The position numbers and the translations under genes were made by a program. Under the pieces are notes generated by a model. It saw only the letters and a list, made by a program, of their open reading frames with translations, made no database searches and was not told where the DNA came from. Below are positions 56,392-64,000 of a stretch of DNA of 64,000 nt, one piece after another. The first letter of the stretch is position 1; each line of letters starts with the position of its first letter. This DNA is from Halobacillus litoralis (lineage in GTDB: Bacteria > Bacillota > Bacilli > Bacillales > Halobacillaceae). Location: contig NZ_CP026118.1 in assembly GCF_004101865.1 (NCBI RefSeq), positions 868,001-932,000 of the forward strand. The letters are read 5' to 3'.

Positions 56392-57255
56392 ATGTCGAAC
56401 AAAAAGAAAGAAATCCAGCCAAAACAGCATCAGGAACGACAGCCCGGCTTTGAGTTTGAAATGAAACCTCTTCCCGAGTTTGTTGACGAAAATTATCATG
56501 GAAGCGGCAAGTTAGAAGGAAAAGTCGCTGTAATTACTGGAGGGGACAGCGGCATCGGCAGGGCTGTGAGTCTCTCCTTCGCCAAAGAAGGAGCCGACAT
56601 AGCCATCATCTATTTAGATGAGCATGAAGATGCGGAAGCTACCAAACAACTCGTAGAAGCGGAAGGTAGAAAGTGTTTGTTGATCAACGGCGATCTAGCA
56701 GATCCTGACTTTTGTGAAGGGGCGGTCGATCAAGTCATCAAAAGCGTCAAAAGAATCGATGTGCTCGTGAATAACGCTGCCGTGCAATACCCACAAAAAA
56801 ATTTCGCGGACATTACGAACGAGCAGATGGAAAAAACATTCCGCGTGAATTTCTTTTCTTATTTTTATATGGCAAAAGCCGTGCTCCCTCATTTGAGGAA
56901 AGGGAGCACCATCATCAACACCTCTTCAGTGACCGCATATGAAGGAAATGAACAACTGATTGATTATTCTTCAACGAAAGGTGCCATCACTGCTTTTACA
57001 AGATCGCTCGCTAAATCGTTAGTCAGTAAAGGAATCAGGGTGAATGGTGTCGCTCCTGGTCCGATATGGACACCACTGATTCCGGCAAGCTTCGATAAAC
57101 AGAAAGTCGCTGAATTCGGATCCGACAATCCGATGGCACGTCCAGGTCAGCCAAGGGAAGTGGCTGGGGCATTCGTTTATCTTGCTTGTGATGATTCAAG
57201 TTATGTTACCGGGCAGATGATTCACGTAAATGGCGGAGTGGCCGTCAATGGATAA
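56392..57255 (+). CDS. SDR oxidoreductase, general-stress YdaD/YhdF-like
   Basis: A 287-residue short-chain dehydrogenase with the N-terminal extension typical of the B. subtilis YdaD/YhxC/YhdF group (QPGFEFEMKPLPEF). It has the NAD(P) loop TGGDSGIGRAV, catalytic VNNAA, Ser in NTSSVTAYEGN and YSSTKGA. Group members are general stress proteins; no sigma-B promoter was recognised here. RBS is ATAGGAGG. It is divergent from mmsA. Confidence 0.9.
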   Translation: MSNKKKEIQPKQHQERQPGFEFEMKPLPEFVDENYHGSGKLEGKVAVITGGDSGIGRAVSLSFAKEGADIAIIYLDEHEDAEATKQLVEAEGRKCLLINGDLADPDFCEGAVDQVIKSVKRIDVLVNNAAVQYPQKNFADITNEQMEKTFRVNFFSYFYMAKAVLPHLRKGSTIINTSSVTAYEGNEQLIDYSSTKGAITAFTRSLAKSLVSKGIRVNGVAPGPIWTPLIPASFDKQKVAEFGSDNPMARPGQPREVAGAFVYLACDDSSYVTGQMIHVNGGVAVNG

Positions 57256-57273
57256 ACATTCTCTTTCCTATTA

Positions 57274-57327
57274 AAAAAAAGATAAAAGCGAGCTTCCGTG
57301 AATTGGTAGCTCGCTTTTATCTTTTTT
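57274..57327 (+). terminator. SDR gene terminator
   Basis: 17-base perfect stem (57278-57294 with 57308-57324) with A-rich left and T-rich right flanks. Confidence 0.92.
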
Positions 57328-57425
57328 ACGAATTGATTCCCACTCCCTCTCCTACGGTTCTGATGAAACAGGCCATGACTAAAGGAAAACCGTGTTATAA
57401 TGGACCAGAAAGGATGGTGTAGGCA

Positions 57426-57914
57426 ATGGTCCAGAGTTATTGCCACTGCTTCAGCAATCAAGAAGAAATCGATCACGGGGTCGCAACTCAAAAATCCTAC
57501 CTTGCGTATGCTGTTCTCAATGGCAATAAGGGAGCGGTTGAGTTCAGTTTTCGTACAAGCTATGTTGATAATCCTTCCCAATCCACAAAAACAAAGTTTT
57601 ATCATGTATCCGATGCATTTGAAGACGATCAGACCACACCAAAAAAAGTGAGAATACACAGTAAAAGTCCTTTAGCCCAGGACAATCAACAACCGGAGGA
57701 AAAGCCCTTCCTGCGTAACACTGACCTTTATTATTCCTATACGATCAATCTTCCTTTACATAAGTTTCGTTGTTTGCACGACAATGCTGATGATTATCAT
57801 AGGACAATTTCTTCAAAAGAGCTTTTTGATGAAATGAAAGCCATCTATGCGAATATCTTCAAAGTAGATGTTTCTGAAGTGGGTGGCGATGATTTTTCAG
57901 TTCTTATCGATTGA
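57426..57914 (+). CDS. uncharacterised 162-residue protein
   Basis: A soluble, polar protein (MVQSYCHCFSNQEEIDHGVA...) with a beta-rich first part, a Pro/Gln/Glu linker near residue 85-95 and an aromatic segment (NTDLYYSYTINLPLHKFRCL) before an acidic C-terminus. It has no signal peptide or membrane span. The ribosome site GAAAGGATGG is rather far from the ATG. No family recognised; it stands alone between terminators. Confidence 0.55.
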   Translation: MVQSYCHCFSNQEEIDHGVATQKSYLAYAVLNGNKGAVEFSFRTSYVDNPSQSTKTKFYHVSDAFEDDQTTPKKVRIHSKSPLAQDNQQPEEKPFLRNTDLYYSYTINLPLHKFRCLHDNADDYHRTISSKELFDEMKAIYANIFKVDVSEVGGDDFSVLID

Positions 57915-57980
57915 TGATTATTGGCTTTCTTTTTCCAGACCAGTGCTCTCGGTAAACTTTTATAAAATGAATGATTCCTT

Positions 57981-58199
57981 TTATATAAAGGTAATCTCAT
58001 ACCAGAAGTAAGCACCTGCAATCATGGAGCATGTTAACAGACCTTCCTTCAGTTTTCTGTGGATCGGAATAAAACTGAGCATGAAATCAACACTCAGAGC
58101 TGCCGAAAATAAACATACGCAGAGAACCAGAAGTTTTGCGGCCAGCACATTGGATTGTGAATGAATTAATTGTTGGATGGTGTAGCTGATAAAATCCAT
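57981..58199 (-). CDS. small membrane protein
   Basis: A 72-residue protein with two spans (LAAKLLVLCVCLFSAALSV and GLLTCSMIAGAYFWYEI) joined by the basic loop HRKLKEG. RBS is GGGGGAG before ATG 58199. It lies 16 bases after the zinc-ribbon-like gene at 58216 and is probably co-transcribed with it. Function is unknown. Confidence 0.55.
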   Translation of the reverse strand: MDFISYTIQQLIHSQSNVLAAKLLVLCVCLFSAALSVDFMLSFIPIHRKLKEGLLTCSMIAGAYFWYEITFI

Positions 58200-58215
58200 A
58201 TTGTGACTCCCCCGA

Positions 58216-58395
58216 TTATCGGTTCATGATAAATGATACAGCTGTACCACAAGGTTTACATTCTAACAGGACATTCGGGGTACTTTTATTCACAAATGTA
58301 ATTCTGCGATGATTCATGGTTCCAGCACAACATTCACACTCATAATCAAGCGTCTGTTCGATTACTTCCAGGTATACTTCTACATTCGATATCAC
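58216..58395 (-). CDS. small zinc-ribbon-like protein
   Basis: A 59-residue protein starting with GTG at 58395 after GAGGAGCTAATGTAAA. Cysteine pairs CECC and CKPC are separated by about 24 residues that look like a beta hairpin (NHRRITFVNKSTPNVLLE). This spacing resembles small treble-clef or ribbon zinc proteins. It heads a two-gene unit with the membrane protein at 57981. No family was recognised. Confidence 0.6.
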   Translation of the reverse strand: MISNVEVYLEVIEQTLDYECECCAGTMNHRRITFVNKSTPNVLLECKPCGTAVSFIMNR

Positions 58396-58614
58396 TTTAC
58401 ATTAGCTCCTCTTTACCTTTTACTACTATTTTCGACAATTTTTTCGTATCTTGAACTTTTTGCGGATTGATTTCTCCGATAATGAACGTTTTCAGTTCTT
58501 TTTACCTCGTCCTTTTTACCTAATTCCAGCTAATGGCAGATTTAACTAGTTTAAGTACAGCGAAAAAAGGAAAATCTGAGAGGTATATCTATATATGAAA
58601 TGAGTTGATACACC

Positions 58615-59913
58615 ATGAGAGCCACATCAAATTCAGGAAGATTCTGGGTGAATGTTCGAGATAGCTTTTGGTTTTTACCCGCTATTTATGGATTGATTTC
58701 TATACTGGCTGTGATTATCGTTACGATTGCAGACTTCTTCCTGCTCCCGATCATACAGGATTTTGTACCAAATATTGTTTTAACAAATCAGGACATCGCC
58801 AAATCTTTATACAGCGCACTTATTACAGCAATTCTCACCATGACGACGATCAGTTTCTCCACCATCATGGTAGTATTGACTACTTACACGACACAGTTCT
58901 CTCCGCGTACGTTACAAGATTTTATGAAAAACCGCTTCACGCAACACGTATTAGGGGTTTATTCTTTCAGTTTCGTTTTCGTTTTGCTTAATCTGCTTAT
59001 TTTGACAGAAGATAAAAAGAAAGTAATGGCAAGCCCATTTTTCACTGTCCTCATCTCGATTGTTTGTCTAGCCTTTTTCGTACTTTTCATCCACCACTCG
59101 TCAAGGTTCGTCCAAGTCAATAATTTGATCAGTGAAATACGCAATCGGACATCAACCGTGATTAAAACAACTTATGCAGAGAAAAGCTTTCATGAAGAAA
59201 CAGACTGGGACCAGGAAGTTATCAATGATTTAAGACAACAGGAACCTCAAGTGATTGCAGCCAGTCACTCCGGCTATATTCAGCAGCTGCAATTCAAGAA
59301 TTTGATTGAATGGGCCGCCAATGAAGATGCGATTGTTGAATCAGAGTTCCAAATTGGTGACTACATTCAAAAGGGAATGCCCATTTTCAAATGCTGGTGC
59401 GCCAGGGAAATGGAAGCAGAAGAAAAATGTCAGCAGTACTTGCTGATCGGAAATGAACGTGTAGATACTCAAGATATTGAATTCTCCATCCAGAAACTGG
59501 TAGAAATCGCTGTGAAGGCGATCTCTCCTGGAATCAATGACCCCCATACGGCAATCAACTGTATCAACAGGATCGGCTCACTTCTCGCTGATCTTGGAAG
59601 TGAATATCAACCGATTCGCTACTATTCCGATGATAAGGGGCATCTGCGAGTAATTATGGAACCAAAACAGTTCGAAGAATACCTCTACATGAGCTTTTAC
59701 CAAATCCGCATCTATGGAAGTAATGATGTTTCCGTGATGAACGGAGTGATTGAAGCTTTATATCAAGTAGCAGCCGTAAATGGTAATGATGTGAAAAAAG
59801 ATGTATGGGAATTTGCTGAATTCCTGATAAAAGCAGTGGAAGTTGACCGAAACGGATTGGATTATAAGTATTTCAAGAAGCAAGTTGATAAGTTGTCATC
59901 TGCTTGTGCTTAA
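58615..59913 (+). CDS. DUF2254 membrane protein
   Basis: A 432-residue protein with four N-terminal spans (about residues 15-45, 65-90, 110-130, 140-160) and a large cytoplasmic C-terminal domain. ITAILTMTTISFSTIMVVLTTYTTQFSPRTLQDFM and VKAISPGINDPHTAINCINR are the conserved DUF2254 sections. Family function is not established; a channel or sensor role has been proposed from structure only. The ribosome site is weak (GAGTTGATACACC). Confidence 0.88.
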   Translation: MRATSNSGRFWVNVRDSFWFLPAIYGLISILAVIIVTIADFFLLPIIQDFVPNIVLTNQDIAKSLYSALITAILTMTTISFSTIMVVLTTYTTQFSPRTLQDFMKNRFTQHVLGVYSFSFVFVLLNLLILTEDKKKVMASPFFTVLISIVCLAFFVLFIHHSSRFVQVNNLISEIRNRTSTVIKTTYAEKSFHEETDWDQEVINDLRQQEPQVIAASHSGYIQQLQFKNLIEWAANEDAIVESEFQIGDYIQKGMPIFKCWCAREMEAEEKCQQYLLIGNERVDTQDIEFSIQKLVEIAVKAISPGINDPHTAINCINRIGSLLADLGSEYQPIRYYSDDKGHLRVIMEPKQFEEYLYMSFYQIRIYGSNDVSVMNGVIEALYQVAAVNGNDVKKDVWEFAEFLIKAVEVDRNGLDYKYFKKQVDKLSSACA

Positions 59914-59926
59914 TAAATGGACCTTA

Positions 59927-59963
59927 TAAAGACAGCCCCCTTACATTCAGGGAGCTGTCTTTT
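59927..59963 (+). terminator. DUF2254 gene terminator
   Basis: AAAGACAGC (59928-59936) with GCTGTCTTT (59954-59962), then TTA; 14 bases after the stop. The rest of the 303-base gap to 60216 shows no supported gene. Confidence 0.85.
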
Positions 59964-60216
59964 ACTATGTATATCTGCTATATAATAACTGTGAGCCCGA
60001 TTCCACCCTGCTTTTTGAAACAAGACAACATTAGTGAACGACCCAGCCTGAAATCAGCCATTCTGCCACATATCCAGAGGCATGATTAATCTTCAATTCA
60101 CAGGGATGCTTACTAAGCTCGGCAGGCTTAATAAACCACGAAAAGGGAGTGGGAGTAAGAGGATTTGTTAAGGAGAAGGTGAACATCATAAAAAAACAGG
60201 ATTGGAGTATCAAAGT

Positions 60217-60549
60217 TTATTTAAGTCTCTGATTAATACGATCCAATCCCTCGGTTTTTGCTTTTTCTGTAGACAATTCTCTTTTCAGTAACACATTCTC
60301 AGCGGTCATCCCCGCAAGAATGGAAATACCTATCAATGTTCTCAAAACTTCAGGCTCTGGAACTAAATAGGTAACCGCAAATATAGCGGCCGCACTACCG
60401 ATGAAGAAATCCGCTAAAAAACCAAGGTATATGCCTTTAGGCCGTACTCTCTTTTTAGGAAAGATCAATACCTTCCCATTCCTCATCAAATGAGCGATCA
60501 CCCCTGTCAGACCTCCTATCAAACCAGCGATCAACACAGTATTCGTCAT
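60217..60549 (-). CDS. DUF4257-like membrane protein
   Basis: A 110-residue protein with three spans (VLIAGLIGGLTGVIAHLM, LGFLADFFIGSAAAIFAVTYL and LRTLIGISILAGMTAENVL) and a helical cytoplasmic tail. The pattern matches DUF4257 proteins of Bacilli. ATG 60549 is chosen because AAAGGGGTGTGTCT precedes it. Function is unknown. Confidence 0.75.
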   Translation of the reverse strand: MTNTVLIAGLIGGLTGVIAHLMRNGKVLIFPKKRVRPKGIYLGFLADFFIGSAAAIFAVTYLVPEPEVLRTLIGISILAGMTAENVLLKRELSTEKAKTEGLDRINQRLK

Positions 60550-60757
60550 AGACACACCCCTTTAAAAATAGCTTAAAAAAAGCGGCTCCCGGAAGATACT
60601 TAGAAACATAGGCTAATATGCACTAATCATCGACCAGAGACCGCTGCAAGCTTTAAGTCTGTTATTCTTTTAGAAGGAAGCTATAACATTATAATGAACA
60701 CCATGTTATTAGTATACACTTATTTTTTCTGAAAATAAATACTTTTTTAACAATTTA

Positions 60758-61048
60758 TTACATTTTTGTTACATCTAATTCATCAATCAATTCGTGGATC
60801 TTATTTTCATAAAAGTGAACCTCTTTCTTGGTATTGGCATCAATCATTTTCTTCTTTAAAGATTCATATTCTTTCAAATGTGAATCATCCACCTTCTGGA
60901 TAGATGATCCGCTTTCAGCCTGCAATGTATCTAAATACTGTTGGATTTCAGCAAAATAATAACGCGTCTCTTCTATAGATTCAGCATTTCTCAAAGAATG
61001 CATAAGCTCGTCGAATTCTTCCTTTTGTGATTCATTCATCTGGAACAA
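60758..61048 (-). CDS. small coiled-coil protein
   Basis: A 96-residue acidic, helical protein with heptad-like charged repeats (SQKEEFDELMHSLRNAESIE; EYESLKKKMIDANTKKEVHF). The best start is TTG at 61048, nine bases after AGGAGG. An ATG three codons later is farther from the ribosome site, and an ATG at 61069 lies upstream of it. Function is unknown. Confidence 0.5.
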   Translation of the reverse strand: MFQMNESQKEEFDELMHSLRNAESIEETRYYFAEIQQYLDTLQAESGSSIQKVDDSHLKEYESLKKKMIDANTKKEVHFYENKIHELIDELDVTKM

Positions 61049-61184
61049 AAGCTCGCACCTCCTTATCATTTATTTGGCTGTATCTTCTATGACTTTAATA
61101 CCACTTAATTGTCTATCTCACACAAGTAATTTTAAAAAAAGAAAACTTTTCGAGGAACCACCAGCCTGTAAAGGTAGTGAAGGT

Positions 61185-61748
61185 TTACAGATCAGTGATA
61201 TTCTTTATCTTTTTATATTTTTTCACCTGTTCCTCATTATACACATCTAACTGTTGTTTCAAATCCTCTAATCTCTTTTCAATTTGATTATAATACAAAG
61301 CCTTATGCTTCTCATAAAAATTCTTATCCACCTCAAAAACTTCAAAAAAAGCAGAATAATCCATCCTAAGTACGAATTTCAAATCATTGAGGATAGCCGA
61401 ATGAATTACTTCTACTCTATATTCCACTCCCTTAAGTTCTATAGCTTCCAATCTTTCCACGACTTTCTCTAAGCTTTCTTGTAACATATTCAAATTAGCA
61501 TCAGGGGTTTTCTTTTTGTTGAAAGCATCATTGTAAAAATCAAGGCTGGAGATGGCATTCTGCAGTTCTCTGTTTAATTCACTGTTCACCTTCAAAAAAT
61601 TTTCTATCGATTCCTTACTTCTGATCGCTTCTTCATAGCGAATCCTGCTTCTCATTATATAGATGGCAATACTTCCTGACAGTCCCGTCCCTATCAAGGA
61701 CCCCCAAAAGGTCGTGTCCCTGAAGAGATTAATAATTATTTCACTCAT
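61185..61748 (-). CDS. membrane-anchored coiled-coil protein
   Basis: A 187-residue protein: one N-terminal span (TFWGSLIGTGLSGSIAIYIM) followed by a long charged helical region likely to form a coiled coil, with a second helical bundle after residue 110. The cytoplasmic helical region is strongly charged. RBS is AAGGGGAGAGG. No family recognised. Confidence 0.6.
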   Translation of the reverse strand: MSEIIINLFRDTTFWGSLIGTGLSGSIAIYIMRSRIRYEEAIRSKESIENFLKVNSELNRELQNAISSLDFYNDAFNKKKTPDANLNMLQESLEKVVERLEAIELKGVEYRVEVIHSAILNDLKFVLRMDYSAFFEVFEVDKNFYEKHKALYYNQIEKRLEDLKQQLDVYNEEQVKKYKKIKNITDL

Positions 61749-61876
61749 TATCCTCTCCCCTTATACTTGTTGGTAAACTCAGTCTATTCGTACCTATATA
61801 GGGAGATGTAAAATTAAACAAAAAATACTTGACCTCAAACAGAGACGTTTGAGAACAAGCATTTTCTTAAGTCAAT

Positions 61877-62012
61877 AAAAGAAATGACGCAGCCTTTCCC
61901 TGGATGAGAAACTGCATCATTCCAGCACTTTATAGGGATGGTTCGATCGGGAACAAATCAAGGACTTCTCCTTCTGCCCTTTTAATCTCTTGGATAACTC
62001 AGTTATGATCAC
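61877..62012 (-). pseudogene. decayed tRNA-Val copy with its terminator
   Basis: 61877-61937 closely matches the sequence downstream of the intact tRNA-Val (63680-63738), including the terminator hairpin whose stem is kept by paired changes. Beyond it, 61938-62012 aligns with the tRNA itself but is eroded: no intact acceptor or anticodon arm remains. A duplicated tRNA unit, one copy of which has degenerated. Confidence 0.65.
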
Positions 62013-62102
62013 GCAGTGTATTCTTAATCCATAATGTGGTTGCTTTTCAACTCTCTTTCTCACAAACTTACACCACCATCAACTTAGCAATCATGAATCC
62101 CT

Positions 62103-62131
62103 TGAAACTATGACTTAGATATACTAAAATT
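62103..62131 (+). promoter_or_regulatory. promoter of the 59-residue zinc protein gene
   Basis: TTGAAA at 62103-62108, 17-base spacer, TAAAAT at 62126-62131. Transcription would begin near 62138, just before the hairpin that holds the ribosome site. Confidence 0.6.
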
Positions 62132-62143
62132 AAGTTCCTACTG

Positions 62144-62171
62144 TTGCCTCCCCACCTTAGAGAGGAGGCAA
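62144..62171 (+). promoter_or_regulatory. 5-prime hairpin sequestering the ribosome site
   Basis: TTGCCTCC (62144-62151) pairs perfectly with GGAGGCAA (62164-62171); the GGAGG is the ribosome site of the TTG start at 62175. The loop is 12 bases. The hairpin sits at the very 5-prime end of the predicted mRNA. Confidence 0.6.
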
Positions 62172-62174
62172 AAA

Positions 62175-62354
62175 TTGAAAGATTATGAAGTGGGCTCCTT
62201 AATAAAAAATCACTGTAAGAATTGCTATAATGATGAACAAAGAATTATTAAGATGGTTCCCAAAGAGTTCTCTGAAAAAGTAGTCCATACACTTTGGACT
62301 CAATGTACATCGTGTGGACAAAACCACACTCGTTTCATACAAATTAATAACTGA
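62175..62354 (+). CDS. small zinc-ribbon protein
   Basis: A 59-residue protein starting with TTG at 62175 after AGAGGAGGCAAAAA. Two Cys-x2-Cys pairs (CKNC near residue 14 and CTSC near residue 46) enclose a basic-acidic hairpin, with TRFIQINN at the end, giving a rubredoxin-like zinc ribbon. Such proteins are often RNA or nucleic-acid binding, but no family was recognised. It has its own promoter and terminator. Confidence 0.65.
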   Translation: MKDYEVGSLIKNHCKNCYNDEQRIIKMVPKEFSEKVVHTLWTQCTSCGQNHTRFIQINN

Positions 62355-62388
62355 TTCTGAATCAGTAAGCATGGTTATACCAGCAGTT

Positions 62389-62420
62389 AACGTGTCAAGG
62401 CTCTCGCTTTGGCACTTTTT
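62389..62420 (+). terminator. terminator of the zinc-ribbon gene
   Basis: GTGTCAA (62392-62398) with TTGGCAC (62409-62415, one G-U pair), followed by T5. Confidence 0.75.
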
Positions 62421-62601
62421 CATTTATTTTCACTTAATTACTGCTCTTCTTGCCCAGGCTTTTCTTATATCATAGCTTCTCTCTGACAACTAATGACTCA
62501 CTTCATTCGTACTAGAATTGTGACATGTTTTTGAACTAATCATGGTCTGCTATTTATTCGCTTTAAAGCAGAGTATAATCCTTTTTAAAAGGAGTGGTAC
62601 C

Positions 62602-62787
62602 ATGAGCTGTGATCAATTACGAGACAGAATTGAATCTAAAAGAAAAGAAATGTACCATGCCTACTTGGTTGAGAAAGACTATTCTGCAGCGCTAAAAAAA
62701 TCCCGTGAATTAGATTCTATGCTCAATAAATTCAGAAAGCTTTGCCTAAAATCGTTTATTTTGGCTCTGGGTGTTTTGATATTTTAA
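62602..62787 (+). CDS. Spo0E-like aspartyl-phosphate phosphatase
   Basis: A 61-residue protein with the Spo0E family signature KKSRELDSMLNKF, in which the Ser-Arg-Glu-Leu-Asp core carries the catalytic residues, preceded by a helix (DQLRDRIESKRKEMYHAYL). Members dephosphorylate Spo0A-P and delay sporulation. A hydrophobic tail LKSFILALGVLIF is present. ATG 62602 follows AAAAGGAG. Marks the organism as a spore-former lineage. Confidence 0.88.
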   Translation: MSCDQLRDRIESKRKEMYHAYLVEKDYSAALKKSRELDSMLNKFRKLCLKSFILALGVLIF

Positions 62788-62899
62788 GTACCATATAAAG
62801 CAACAATCTTGTACACAATTTTTTCTTAAATAAAAGACTGCAATCCATTTTTTAACCGTTGTATAATACTCCTGTTGCTTATTTTAAAGGAGTGATCAT

Positions 62900-63145
62900 A
62901 TGAAATTTGAATTAACTAAAGAACAGAGACAAATGATGGTCGAAGATATACAATACTTCTACTTAAACGAAAGAGGAGAAGAAATATCTGAGTTTGTAGC
63001 TGATAATATCCTGGAATTCTTCAAAGACTCGCTAGCCCCCCACTTTTATAATAACGCAGTAAACGATGCAATCACTGTTCTACAAACCCAATACTCTTCG
63101 ATTGAAGAAGAAGTTCGCACACTTGAACGTCCTATGCGTCGTTAG
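62900..63145 (+). CDS. DUF2164 family protein
   Basis: An 81-residue protein; LTKEQRQMMVEDIQYFYLNERGEEISEFVADNILEFF and APHFYNNAVNDAITVL match the DUF2164 family over nearly all its length. Function is unknown. RBS is AAAGGAGTGATCAT. Confidence 0.85.
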   Translation: MKFELTKEQRQMMVEDIQYFYLNERGEEISEFVADNILEFFKDSLAPHFYNNAVNDAITVLQTQYSSIEEEVRTLERPMRR

Positions 63146-63272
63146 TAACCAGGAGTGTTAATATATATGATTCATGATATTGCTGATCAGTAAACAGCTA
63201 GTAAAGTCAATGAAGTATTCACACTAATATAAAGCATTAAATCATTAAATGAAAAGACGTCTAATACAAGTC

Positions 63273-63612
63273 CACTGAAGAACTGCAATTTTTGAGTTGT
63301 GCATCAAATAAAGAAGCCGAGTTGGATGATTGAATCGTTCAACTCGGCTTCTTTTATTGCAGCACTTCTTTTGGAGAAGTCTGATCATAGTGATGTTTTT
63401 TGATTGTTCTCTGTTGATTCTATGACGAGCGTTTGGTGGTGACGCCTACGGGAACAGTACGAGCCGAAGATCCATTTGGGTCAAGTGATCTTCTTGACCA
63501 AGTTAGCTGAGGCCGTGCCCGCGGCAAGCATCCACCGACAAGCGATTCGTGAGAAGCAACAACAAACTTTTACAGTGCCTCCAGATTGAGAAGGGCTTTT
63601 CAGTAGTCTCTC
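63273..63612 (+). repeat. composite interspersed repeat, copy C
   Basis: The full two-module element: CCACTGAAGAACTGCAA and the hairpin AAGAAGCCGAGTTG / CAACTCGGCTTCTT (63312-63353), then the palindromic core (63360-63569) and a right tail ending near CTTTTCAGTAGTC. The ends carry a short inverted ACTGAA (63275 and, reversed, near 63600), which recalls a miniature inverted-repeat element. Confidence 0.8.
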
Positions 63613-63678
63613 TAATACAGGAGTCTCTTTACATATACATTTCTCATAACTAAATCAACAATTTATTCACAAAACAAA

Positions 63679-63718
63679 AAGAAATGACGCAGCCTCTCCA
63701 TGGATGAGAAACTACGCC
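63679..63718 (-). terminator. tRNA-Val terminator
   Basis: Minus strand: AATGGCGTAG... pairs with ...CTGCGTCATT with G-U pairs, then TTTCTTTTTG, 21 bases after the tRNA. Confidence 0.85.
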
Positions 63719-63738
63719 ATTCCGGCACTTTGTATGGA

Positions 63739-63811
63739 TGATTCCGATTGGGCTCGAACCAACGACTTCCACCCTGTCAAGGTGGCGCTCTCCCAACTGA
63801 GCTACGGAATC
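63739..63811 (-). tRNA. tRNA-Val (anticodon GAC)
   Basis: 73 bases on the minus strand: acceptor arms GATTCCG and CGGAATC, discriminator A, D-arm with AGCTCAGTTGGGAGAGC, anticodon stem CCACC/GGTGG with loop TTGACAG, T-arm GTTCGAGCCC. The CCA end is not encoded (TCC follows the discriminator). It stands alone with its own promoter and terminator. Confidence 0.97.
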
Positions 63812-63851
63812 GTATGTAGGATTTTGTCGGCTTTTCTTGCTGACAAGTAAT

Positions 63852-63880
63852 AATATACTACGGATCGAAAAAGGTGTCAA
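63852..63880 (-). promoter_or_regulatory. tRNA-Val promoter
   Basis: Minus strand TTGACA (complement of 63875-63880), 17-base spacer, TATATT (complement of 63852-63857), about 40 bases before the tRNA. Beyond it to the right edge no gene is seen. Confidence 0.85.
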
Positions 63881-64000
63881 CAGAATATAAAGATTTTTTT
63901 AAGTAATTGTAAACCACACTTTTCCCTATCTAATTTTTGCTAAAACCCATCTGTTCAACTTTTTGCACAATTCTATGATAAAATAGAAAGTGGAACGTTT

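Overview
The window looks like a chromosomal segment of a spore-forming, low-to-mid GC, probably moderately halophilic Bacillaceae (a Halobacillus/Virgibacillus-like genus is my inference). The evidence is strong AGGAGG ribosome sites, sigma-A promoters, a T-box leader, a guanine riboswitch, CodY-like boxes, Spo0E-like and YjcZ-type sporulation-lineage small proteins, RsbR-type STAS proteins and acidic proteins. No prophage, insertion-sequence transposase, CRISPR array or rRNA was seen. The only intact RNA gene recognised is a tRNA-Val near the right end.

Layout. 1-11 kb: accessory and stress genes. These are a partial DinB protein, a nitronate-monooxygenase-like flavoprotein, a decayed lipoprotein gene, two unrelated ABC-2 drug-type exporters (one beside a TetR regulator, one beside PadR and DUF1048), an acetyltransferase and a nucleotidyltransferase. 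11.4-15.8 kb: a plus-strand sugar-acid cluster of 6-phosphogluconate dehydrogenase, a 2-hydroxyacid dehydrogenase, rpiA and a PfkB kinase. Together these could convert 2-ketogluconate to ribose-5-phosphate. 15.9-25 kb: secreted endonuclease, a multi-spanning membrane protein, a lipoprotein nucleosidase behind a guanine riboswitch, a glycerophosphodiesterase, and two RsbR-like STAS proteins. 25.7-36 kb: the branched-chain amino acid locus ilvE-[T-box]-ilvB-ilvN-ilvC-leuA-leuB-leuC-leuD-ilvA on the minus strand. It has no ilvD. ilvE has its own promoter, a CodY-like box and a leader with two mutually exclusive hairpins.

36.7-41.9 kb: small genes (YjcZ, an FbpA-like peptide, ferredoxin), a candidate small RNA with its own promoter and terminator, a multiply frameshifted thermonuclease-Excalibur pseudogene, an M50-like protease and rlmN. 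42.1-56.2 kb: an apparently complete reductive pyrimidine degradation locus on the minus strand. Dihydropyrimidine dehydrogenase (preT, preA), dihydropyrimidinase and beta-ureidopropionase take uracil to beta-alanine. A class III aminotransferase, alanine dehydrogenase and methylmalonate-semialdehyde dehydrogenase take beta-alanine to acetyl-CoA and recycle alanine. An NCS1 permease and a PucR regulator accompany them, together with an uncharacterised 78-residue protein that follows the permease. 56.4-64 kb: an SDR, a DUF2254 membrane protein, many small proteins (two zinc-ribbon-like proteins too short for ordinary ORF calling), a Spo0E-like phosphatase, DUF2164, and the tRNA-Val gene. A decayed copy of that tRNA and of its terminator lies 1.8 kb away.

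Repeats. Three copies of a palindromic element of about 200-340 bp (near 19.2, 22.5 and 63.3 kb, same orientation) and one related-looking 180 bp inverted-repeat element (40.9 kb) sit between genes. All functional assignments rest on reading motifs by eye; no database search was run.
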